Source: Phyllostachys edulis (lineage: Eukaryota; Streptophyta; Magnoliopsida; Poales; Poaceae). Taken from it: a stretch of 64,000 bases of DNA. The stretch is from positions 36,245,889 through 36,309,888 of the forward strand of contig CM070559.1 of the NCBI GenBank assembly GCA_036346405.1, in the 5' to 3' direction. This document shows, in pieces, positions 55,952 through 64,000 of the stretch (the stretch's first letter is position 1; every line of letters starts with the position of its first letter). A program made the position numbers and the translations under genes. The notes beneath the pieces are model-generated. The model was not told where the DNA came from. It ran no database searches and saw nothing but the letters and a program-made list of their open reading frames with translations.

Positions 55952-57717
55952 TAAGGGCATGTACAGTGGTATAGACAGCTACTGTATATACTACCGCTCC
56001 ATGTCATTTGTAGATAGCACTAAAAACACCCCTACAATGGGTTGTCTATTTAGTTGTTTATATAGAACCCCACAATTGCATGAAACATGGAAATTTATTG
56101 ATCAACACTAAAATATATCTTTGTGGTCTATTTTGTTGCTTTTTGCCACAACTTAAACAAACTTGCATGAACAATATTATGGACATACTGCACAAGAATA
56201 ATAGTATTATATAAGAAAGGGATTAGTTCACACACATTGGGCAAAGAGTAAATTGCATGTACGATCGCTATTTTTCGAGAAGCAAGTTCGGCCCCTACAA
56301 TGTATGTATTTTACTTTAGTACAGATACATGTTCCAGAAGATATATTATGAGTGAAATATATAAAATATGATAAATACAATCACATGAAATTGAATTTGT
56401 AGGGACGAGTACATATCGAAATTTTCTACTAATAGAAGAAAAATATTACATAATAAAATTATTGAAACTAGGCATAGTGATTTTACTTATTCCCAAAATA
56501 TGATAAATGTTGAAGGCCTTGTTCCAACAACACTGAAATTGGTAGACTAGCATGTTAAGACTATGCCAACGGTCCTTGGCTTGCTTCGCTATTCTTCTGA
56601 TTTTTTTTGGAGTGGTGCAATTGTAAACACTAGTAACATCTCCCCAATATCGATCGTTCTTCTTGTTACTCCCATTGATTGGGTTATTTGAATTATGTAA
56701 CCAAGAGCTCATCTACATTGTGATCAAAGAAGATTAGTTGTTGTGGACATTCTGAAGATCTCAAATAGTTACTCGGGGAGTAACACAAATTAGCAGATAT
56801 AAGTACATAAGAAACATACCAATCTTAGATCCTCCTCTTTTGTCCATGCATGATGCTTGTTAATTTCTCCATCCTCGTCACCATTGTCAACATTGATGGG
56901 TGGCTGGGATTGCAAATTAGATGGTGTAAGTGGAGTGCTCGACTTGGAAAGTGACGGTGATGGAATCCCTTTAGCAGTCGATGGCTGTAGTGCTGGGAAT
57001 GGAGCATAGTGTGAAGGACCGCCAATGAAATGGAAATTTTGTGACATGGACGACTAATTAGGGACCTGTTGTGGACGGGGGAAACTCGATGGATTTTCGA
57101 AATAGCTTAGGAAACCACCTGGCGGACGAGGATCCTCCTCCCTAAAAAAAAGAAGGAAAAAACATACATACATCTTGTGATAAATGGATAAGTTGATAGT
57201 TAGCATAGACAGGATGCCCCCAAAGTGCAATTCTATTCTTAGAAACCATACATTAGTGTTTACAGAACTTGACAAACTACATAATGGCAGAAATTCTGAA
57301 ATATTGTGATGATGTCATGCACCAACCAAGGTATATAATCTAACTTCATAGATGAGAATGAATGTCCTATTATATTGATTCTATTCTGCATTAACATCAA
57401 AGACTTGATTCTTGGAAACAAGTTGTTAATTTAATAAGACAAAAGGCCATATGTCACAAAAACTTCTCTACATATACCATGTAGCACGAGCAGAAAGAAC
57501 TACAGGTCAGATCCAAATAGCATTCAAAGAACTTCTAACTCTCTTACAGATAGAATAGATACTTCTAACTCTCTTGCAGACTAGGTTAGTGATGATCATC
57601 AGGAAAAAGAATATATATATACTTACATCAAATGAGCCTATTCAATATATAAATAAACAATATGATGATTAGTTCCAGTTTGGTCTAAGTGAAATAAAGG
57701 TGAGCTGTAATTTCTTC
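55952..57717 (-). mobile_element. PIF/Harbinger element, right side lost
   Basis: TAA target site (55952-55954) and terminus GGGCATGTACAGTGG (55955-55969), repeated in variant form as CCCCTACAATGGG nearby (56030-56042), as in grass Tourist/PIF elements. A Myb-like ORF1 is inside on the minus strand. No transposase (DDE) codons were recognised, and the sequence from 57280 to 57717 is undiagnosed before the Tat-3 LTR interrupts. The other terminus may lie beyond Tat-3, outside the window. Confidence 0.65.
56446..57143 (-). pseudogene. PIF/Harbinger ORF1, Myb/SANT-like protein, truncated
   Basis: ORF1 of PIF/Harbinger elements binds element DNA and helps import the transposase. Exon 56820-57143 carries GGFLSYFENPSSFPRPQQVP, an in-frame TAG, then MSQNFHFIGGPSHYAPFP and the start of the Myb-like domain, HHAWTKEEDLRL. 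An intron (56713-56819, GTATGT...TGTAG) joins it to exon 56446-56712 (SSWLHNSNNPINGSNKKNDR, YWGDVTSVYN, KQAKDRWHSLNMLVYQFQ, CWNKAFNIY). The aromatic residues of the SANT helices are kept. The usual C-terminal region after the domain is missing; the frame ends at 56446. Confidence 0.8.
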
Positions 57718-58531
57718 TAACGAGGATCTAACAATCCTCAATTAATTAAATAGTTTATCTGTAATTGTTACTATAGATAGCAATATCTCTATGTTATTCA
57801 TAAGGATAGCCCTTATCATTAATAAGGAAGAAACATAACCGAGTGGTCGTAAACTATTTTATGACCACCCTATATGGTCGTAAGTACTTCTATGACTACC
57901 TAGTGGTCGTAAGATTTCCTTCGACCACCTTATGATCGTAAGACTTACTACGATCACTTCATGGTCGTAAGCTTTACAACGATCACTTCATGGTCGTCAA
58001 CTACGACCATCCTATGGTCAACAAAGATTACAGACATGTGGGCCCAATCGACTAGGGACACTTATGCACTGTGTTTAATACACATAGTAGTTAATATGTG
58101 TTGTTATCCTCTGAGATAACTGTACGTATTAAACCTCTGCCTCTGATATAACTACAAGGCGATGTGGAAGGGTTAGTCTCTGATAATAACTGTCACTGGA
58201 TGTGTGCATTTCATCAAATGGTAAAACGCCTCTTGATACTAGACAACTGCCACCCCTTCACATGCTATATAAGGAGTAAAGTCAGTGGGCAGACGACAAG
58301 AACAACGACAATGAACACAAGACAAGATCAGCAGATAGAAGTCATTAAGTCCTAATTCTAGTGATTTCTTCCCTATTGTAAAGCATAGTCAATACAGTAA
58401 CATAGGAGTAGGGTTATTATTCTCTCAAGAGAAGGTTGGAACCTGTATAAAATCCCCTTCTCTTTCTGTGTGGTTTAACTCTAGGAGAGTCCCTAGCATT
58501 CATTCATAAGATTGATATTAAACCATCGACA
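57718..58531 (+). mobile_element. 5' LTR of Tat-3
   Basis: TAACGAGGATCTAACAATCC (first base pair TA instead of TG) to AACCATCGACA, 814 bp. TATA box TATATAAG at 58266-58273. From 57840 to 58020 about seven copies of TGGTCGTAAG alternate with CGACCA-type complements. Shares its ends with Tat-1 and Tat-2. Confidence 0.85.
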
Positions 58532-58551
58532 GTTGGCGCCATCCGTGGGGA
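58532..58551 (+). promoter_or_regulatory. Tat-3 primer binding site
   Basis: GTTGGCGCCATCCGTGGGGA directly after the LTR; the TTGGCGCC core is intact here, unlike in Tat-2. Confidence 0.75.
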
Positions 58552-58612
58552 TCTTCTGGTTTCTCCTTTCCTTTTTTGTAAGTTGTCTTTATTTTTCAAC
58601 TATGATGCTTTC

Positions 58613-60240
58613 ATGGCAGGAGAGTGGAATAAGGAGAATTGGTTCGATTTGGCATACTACACAGAACATGACATGGATGCCTACTACGAGTATGAGCAGA
58701 GCATCATTTCGTCCGATGGCAACGTTGTTTCCAGGGATCTTTCACCGGACCCAAGATTGATGAGGGACCTCTCTCCCCCACGACATTATGCCTAGATGAG
58801 AAACCAGACTCCTCAAAGGGCAAAGGTCCATCCGATCAGGGTTAGGATCGCGCCACGGCGAGTACAGAGCACGGTGAAGGTTCCCCCTCTAAATGTTCAA
58901 GCCTGTCTAAAGTCATCCGATCTAGCACAGCATGTCCTGGAATCCATGATTTTGGGACACAATCAACACCCGATAACTGTCACCCTTTGGTTACCCCCAT
59001 GAGGTGCATTGTCAAGCCCGCTTCACCTAAGAATTTGACCACACCCCCGCAGGGTTCACCTTCAGTCGGAGACGGTTATAACCCAGAATTTCCCTTCCTG
59101 GAGGGGATTGCTCCAAGTCACGAGGTGTTGTCTTTCGACTACTCCTCGAGTCTGGAGGACTCAGATGCGAGTGGGTATAATAGCACCCAAGAGGTCTTTG
59201 TCCTCCCATCAGATCCTAATCTCTCTCCAAGAGACAGGGCTGGGGATGCTTCCTATCGCACACTCACTTCGGGCTCTCATGGTGATGGCGAGAACGCCTC
59301 TGGTGATGAATGGGATCTCCACCTTCATGAGCGTGGCCAAAATCCTAGAAATGATCACTCTCCATTGAGGCATGCCCCGACTGACTCAGACGTTGATGAT
59401 CCTGAAACCATTCGGAGAAGAAGAATTGCTACCCAGAGATCCTTACCTGGGTGCATCCAATACTGGTCAGAGAAAGCTTAAGAACATCAATGAATCAATG
59501 ACCTGATCGAAAACCCAACTCAAGAGCTTGGATAAGCGTCAGGCTATGACCTCTTTGCTCAAGAGATTGCATGAAGACTTTGGGACACGATGGTCAGGCT
59601 CGAGCGGACTCCACAACACCGTCCTGGTAGTCGTACCGAGACAACTCCATCGAGCGCTAGTATTTCAGATGACTCTCCTCGTGGAGAATGATAAAACAAC
59701 AGGTCTGGTCGATCTCCTAACCACGACCCTAGTCGAAGAAGAGTCCCTCGAACAACTGGTGATCGACAAACTCCTGGAGGAAGTGGTTGTTCACCACTTC
59801 TTCCGAGAAATTTACACTAGCAGATGGAGTACGAGGAGTATTACCCTCGTAGGGCTGAGATCGATGATAGGTCAGGTCCACTTACCACTAGGTATCGTCT
59901 AGTACGATCGTCTGGTGATGTCAACCCTTCTTTCCCACAAAGAAGGCATTTTGATATCATTACCAGATGTCAGGCGTTTTCGCCTGACCTTCAAGCAGTT
60001 CGCTGGCTGCCCCGGTTCCGACTAGTGAACATGGAGACGTTTGATGGGTCACAAAATTCCATCGAGTTTCTTCAAATCTATACCACCGCTATTCGAGTAG
60101 AAGGAGGAGGAGAGCATGTCATGGCCAACTTCCTTCCAATTGTGCTCGAAGGATCTGCTCGGTCGTTGCTGTTAAATCTGCCACAAGAGTCAATCTATTC
60201 ATGGCAGAATCTATGTGACCTACTACTAGCCAACTTCTAG
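58613..60240 (+). pseudogene. Tat-3 gag
   Basis: ATG 58613 (MAGEWNKENWFDLAYY) is shared with Tat-2. The N-terminal third is acidic and Ser/Pro-rich and passes through frameshifts near 58790, 58990 and 59480 (FPFLEGIAPSHEVLSFDYSS; DEWDLHLHERGQNPRND). An Arg/Tyr-rich middle (MEYEEYYPRRAEIDDR, 59824) leads to the Retrotrans_gag core: VRWLPRFRLVNMETFDGSQN, SIEFLQIYTTAIRVEGGGEH, VMANFLPIVLEGSARSLLLN. A TAG at 60238 stops translation after LLLANF. It would form the particle; the equivalent region in Tat-2 is replaced by R copy A. Confidence 0.75.
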
Positions 60241-61420
60241 GGCACTTATAACTGCCCAAGAAAGGAGGATGACCTGCACAGAATGCGATAGGACTTTTAG
60301 GAGATCTTGTGCCAATTTATCGGGCGTTTTAGTCAGGTTCGCAATTCAGTTCCTAAATTTTCTGACTCTTCTGTCATCATTGTATTCAAAGAGTGAGTCT
60401 GCAATCGAAGGATCACAGAGGATATTGCTTTAAATCCTCCAGCTACCATCGCCGATCTCTTTGAAATGGCTGGCCATTATGCAACTACTGCAGAAGTGGT
60501 CGAGTGGAATCGCACGATCGATCGTGACGATAAGGACAGTCGAGGAGCGGGCGAAGGCAGCATGAAGAAAGATAAAAAGGCTTGGAAATCCAAGAGCAAG
60601 ACTAAAGGCCAAAAACTTCAAGTGAAAAGCTCTAAGGATGTCTTAGCCGTGAGCGACAAAGAGCCTTGGAGCTCCAAACCATACTCTGACCAGAGCAAAG
60701 GTAAACACCTTGAACGAAAGAATGAAAAATATAGGTGGTGTCCTTTCCACAAAAAAGAAGGGCTCGACCTTCACAACTGCCAAGTTTTTCAACGAAAACT
60801 CGAGGATTACTACTCCAGCAAGGGACCGCTTCCTACACTAGAAGAGATGGGGCAAACGAGTGGTCGAAAACAATCAGATGATGATGAGGAGATGTTGTTT
60901 CAAGATCCAAAACAAACCATCGATCACATCTATGGAGGATCTTCGGCATGCGAGTCAAAACGATAGCTCAAAGCTGTCGAACGTGAGGTAAATTCTATTG
61001 ACCCTCCTCTTGTCAATAAAGTACCCAAGTGATCGGAAATCACCATCTCTTTCGAGAAATGTGACTGTCCGATCCCTTCTACTCGACCTGGTCATTTTCT
61101 GATCGTGGTCGAGCCCACCATCAATAACTGTCGAGTCAATCGTGTGTTAGTTGATGGTGAGAGTTCACTGAATATACTCTTTACGGGTGCCCTTGACTTG
61201 ATTCAAGTTCTTAGGACGAAGATCAAGCATGTACGATACTCATTTCATGGGATCGTATCGAGGTCTTCGGCCAAACCCATTGGTCATGTTTCTCTTCCTG
61301 TAACGTTTGGGTCACCAAACAATTTCGGGACGGAGGAAATCTCTTTTGATGTGGTCGATCAACCAACTCTGGCATGATCCCTGATGGCTGCTTATTACGG
61401 TTATCAATGTCTTACGATGC
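60241..61420 (+). pseudogene. Tat-3 gag C-terminus and protease
   Basis: MAGHYATTAEVVEWNRTIDR (60466) continues gag through a Lys-rich tract to RWCPFHKKEGLDLHNC (about 60737), in which the His of GHDLHNC is Leu. TAG at 60964 sits where Tat-2 still reads Gln (KRQLKAV). TGA at 61030 replaces the Trp of Tat-2 (MLNWLE). The protease reads RVLVDGESSLNILF (about 61140): active Asp kept, the following Gly changed to Glu. SSAKPIGHVSLPVTFGSPNN follows and the frame ends at 61375. Comparison with Tat-2 identifies the ancestral codon at each break. Confidence 0.8.
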
Positions 61421-63240
61421 CAGGTCCCAAAGGAGAAATCACAGTCCGCTTTGATAAAAAGATGGCGCTGACGTGTGACTACAAATTCCTCGAGATGGTT
61501 GGCCAAATACCAACTCAAGAAGCAAACAAGGGGCAACCTTCGACCAAGTAGTCGAATCCTAAAGTTGCACCATAACCGAACGACCAAGTCAAAGAAGTTC
61601 CACTTAACACAAAGGAGCCTTCGAAGACCATTCGCATCGGGGTCACTTCTGACCCTGCATGGGAAGAAGCCATCGTCACCTTCCTCCGAGCAAAATGAAA
61701 TGTCTTCACGTGGCAAGCATCCGACACACCCGGATTCCCCAGGGAGGTGATCGAGCACAGTCTAGCTCTACGGCCTGACAAGAAACATGTAAAACAAAAA
61801 TTACAGATATTCGCACCTGATCGATGAGATGCCATCAGATCTGAATTGGACAAACTACTTAAAGCAGGCTTCATAAGAGAAGTCGACCACCCAGAGTGGT
61901 TGGCTAACACTGTAATAGTTAGAAAGTCTAATGGTAAATGGCATAAGTTTGTAGACTTTACTAATCTTAATAAAGCTTGTCTGAAGGACGCTTTCCCCCT
62001 CCTCGTATTGATTAGTTGGTTAATTCTACTGCTTGTTGTGAAATATTAAGTTTCCTACATGCATATTCTGGTTATCATCAAATAAGTATGTGCTTAGATG
62101 ATGAAGAACAGACTGCATTTATTACACCATTTAGAATATTTTGCTATGTCAAAATACCATTTGATTTAAAAAATGTTGGAGCTTCTTCTCAACGCTTGAT
62201 GCAAAAGACCTTCCTTCATCAACTAAGCCAAAATTTGAAAGGTTATGTTGACGATCTGGTCGTAAAAAATATCAAGCGCCTTAATCATATTTCCGACTCG
62301 CAAGAAACATTCGATAACCTCAGAAAACACCGGTTGAAACTCAATCCTGAGAAGTGTGTGTTCAGAGTCTCTTCAAGAAAGTTGCTTGGATTCCTTGTCT
62401 CTGCACGAGGAATCGAAGCAAACGCTGAAAAGATAAAAGTCATTGAACAAATACGGCCTTCGACCACAAAGAAAGTAGTCCATAAACTCATAGGATGCAT
62501 GGCGGCTTTAAGTCGCTTCATCGCACGACTGGGAGAAAAAAGACTTTCTTTCTTTAGACTTCTGACGATACATGTGGGTTTCGAGTGGTCAGAGGAGGCA
62601 AAAAAAGCCTTCGAGTATGTCAAGAGGTCTCTTACGAGTGCTCATGTTTTAGTTTTTCTAAAACCACAAGAGACACTCCTAATAGGATTAATTCCTTATA
62701 TGCCACTAAAATTTGGCCTTAATCCCTGATTGTGTCATTGACATGTGGGGCCAGGGCCCACATGTCAATGACACAGTGAGTGGCATATAAGGGATGAGGC
62801 CAACTTTCGGTGGCATATAAGGAATTAGCCCCTCGTAATATATCTAGTTGTTACGCCACAAGCTACGAGCGCAGTGATGGTCGCAGAACATGAAATCATT
62901 CAACGACTAGTTTACTACATTAGTAAAGTTTTACATAGGCCTAAGGAGCGTTACCCTCAGGTCCAAAAGCTTGTATATGCCCTTCTCATGTCTTCGAGGA
63001 AACTGAGGCATTATTTTTAGGTGCACAAGTTAATCGTGTCGTCTGAGTTTTCCTTAGGAGAGGTCCTCCATAACAGGGAACTAGCAGAGCGCATGCCAAA
63101 GTGGTCAGATGAACTTGGGGAGTTCGACCTCCATTTCCTGTCTCGGATGGCCATTAAATCCCAGATCTTGGCATACTTTATCACCGAATAGACAAATCTT
63201 GGACCCATTCAGAGACCCCAGTACAAATCCCACGACTAGT
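61421..63240 (+). pseudogene. Tat-3 reverse transcriptase and RNase H, split by a MITE
   Basis: RT motifs: LDKLLKAGFIREVDHPEWLA, KSNGKWHKFVDFTNLNKACL, then a shift. In LSFLHAYSGYHQI (about 62050) His replaces the catalytic Asp kept in Gyp-D. ITPFRIFCYVKIPFDLKNVG and GYVDDLVVKN (about 62243) follow, with the Asp pair intact. The connection EVQKL-type VVHKLIGCMAALSRFIARLG and FEWSEEAKKAFEYVKRSL runs to 62683, where a 148-bp MITE is inserted. RNase H resumes at 62840 (TSAVMVAEHEIIQRLVYYIS, KERYPQVQKLVYA) and continues to about 63190 with stops. Non-functional. Confidence 0.85.
62684..62831. mobile_element. 148-bp hairpin MITE with 8-bp TSD
   Basis: Flanked by CTCCTAAT (62676-62683) and CTCGTAAT (62832-62839), one mismatch. 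Arms ATTCCTTATATGCCAC and GTGGCATATAAGGAAT pair. The centre is a near-perfect palindrome, GTGTCATTGACATGTGGG / CCCACATGTCAATGACAC, with a 5-bp loop (GCCAG). A second internal GTGGCATATAAGGGAT-like copy is present (62780-62795). The host frame on both sides is Tat RNase H, and the empty site is readable in Tat-2 (39108-39125). An 8-bp TSD suggests hAT. Confidence 0.9.
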
Positions 63241-63600
63241 GGACAATGTACTTTGATGGGTCACTTACACTAAGTGGCTTAGGTGCTAGGGTGGTCTTGA
63301 TATCTTCTACAAGTGAAACCTTAAAATATGTTATTCAATTAAAATTTCCTACTACTAACAATATGGCAGAATACAAAGGTTTATTAGCTGGCATATGAGC
63401 AGCGAAGCACTCGGGATCCGACGACTACTCGTGAGAGAAGACTCTCAACTGGTCATGAATCAGGTCGAAAAATAGTACCAATACTCTAATCCAACCATAT
63501 CTCAGTACTTATCAGAAGTTAGGAAGCTTGAAAAGCATTTTTTTGGTTTGAAGGTACAATATACCATCGAAAGGATAATTTCCTTGCTTACCAGACTTCT
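63241..63600 (+). pseudogene. Tat-3 second RNase H (Tat-lineage domain)
   Basis: MYFDGSLTLSGLGARVVLIS (63248) and NNMAEYKGLLAGI (63359) keep the first Asp and the Glu that is Lys in Tat-2. TGA follows at 63395. REDSQLVMNQVEK (about 63434) keeps the third acidic residue. Broken by stops and a shift near 63545. Confidence 0.8.
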
Positions 63601-64000
63601 TTCAGATCACAAGTACCACAGGGAGTCTTCTTGGAACAGTTCAAAAAGTCATCCCTGGTCGAAACACCAGAGATATTTTCTATTGAGATAGCCTCCCTAG
63701 AATACAAGTATACCTAGATAAGTCCCATTTACGAGTATCTTCAGAAGGGCACAATATCCAATGATGATCTTGAGGCTGATCGTTTATCCCATAAGGCCAA
63801 AATGTATACTTTGGTCGAAGGAGTCCTCTACAAGCGAGGTACTCAAGAGGTTCTCATGCGATGCATACTGTAGAAAGAAAGATTAAATCTCTTTCAAGAA
63901 ATACACGGAGGTATCTGTGAAACTCATGCTTCCTACAGAATGCTGGTCGGAAAAGCCTTTTGACAAGGTTTCTACTGGCCAATAACCCTCCATGATGCTA
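63601..64000 (+). pseudogene. Tat-3 integrase N-terminus, runs off the window
   Basis: Aligned by eye with Tat-2 39895-40290: TCACAAGTACCACAGGGAGT, EYLQKGT-type codons (63735), LVEGVLYKRGTQEVLMRC (about 63811) and the HG-GICETHAS zinc-binding segment (63900-63935). Stop codons at 63716 and 63871. The catalytic core lies beyond 64000. Confidence 0.75.

Noticed and set aside
62683..62729. C-terminal extension of the Tat-3 RT frame (MPLKFGLNP)
   Set aside because: These codons belong to the inserted 148-bp MITE, not to the polymerase.
1..64000. A novel multi-gene operon-like or defence system
   Set aside because: Everything coding-like resolves into transposable-element or plastid-derived pseudogenes on plant DNA; no cluster of intact unknown genes was seen.

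Overview
This is plant nuclear DNA, almost certainly from a grass (Poaceae). The basis is grass-type Tat-lineage Ty3/gypsy elements, Ty1/copia elements with grass-like LTRs, Tourist/PIF-Harbinger and hAT debris, and a nuclear copy of plastid rpoB. I see no intact host gene, rRNA, tRNA, CRISPR array or bacterial feature. The window is a heterochromatin-like nest of decayed transposable elements. Working names used below: Tat-1, Tat-2 and Tat-3 (three copies of one Tat-like gypsy family), Cop-A and Cop-B (copia), Gyp-D (a deleted gypsy), R (a large-LTR family carrying GGTCTGACC motifs) and L (a 4-kb LTR family rich in GGAGGTCC).

Layout. 1-4390: 3' part of Tat-1 (minus strand), namely its 3' LTR (1-697) and a multi-exon gene on the opposite strand with its own TATA box. 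4390-7380: hAT element with a BED/DUF659 transposase pseudogene. 7381-9413: low-copy-looking DNA without a gene. 9422-17994: a hAT-type MITE with 8-bp target duplication, split by Cop-A (9901-17907), which is itself split by an 858-bp foldback (13269-14126). 18010-20735: an inverted repeat enclosing a reverse R LTR. 21412-22260: a deleted hAT with TSD. 22270-24732: LINE remnants. 25456-31384: Cop-B with a perfect 5-bp TSD (GGTAA).

31888-32014: half a Tourist-like MITE, then Tat-2 (32015-43985), into which two R copies (33565-35527 and 36336-38861) are embedded. Tat-2 ends in a triplicated 3' UTR repeat and the coiled-coil half of the same antisense gene as in Tat-1. 43986-45795: L fragment. 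45796-47278: plastid rpoB insertion, cut by a complete L solo LTR (47284-51247, TSD ATGCC). 51336-55704: Gyp-D, gag-pol truncated in the RT connection, flanked by two 296-bp LTRs. 55952-57717: PIF/Harbinger fragment with a Myb-like ORF1. 57718-64000: Tat-3, with a 148-bp hairpin MITE inside its RT/RNase H gene; it runs off the right edge.

No coding region here is intact. Many breaks are CAG/CAA-to-stop or TGG-to-stop changes, as expected from deamination of methylated DNA. The most notable biology is the antisense, intron-containing gene carried by the Tat family between pol and the 3' LTR. It is seen in two copies and its promoter and splice sites are still legible in Tat-1. All similarity statements come from reading by eye; no search was run.
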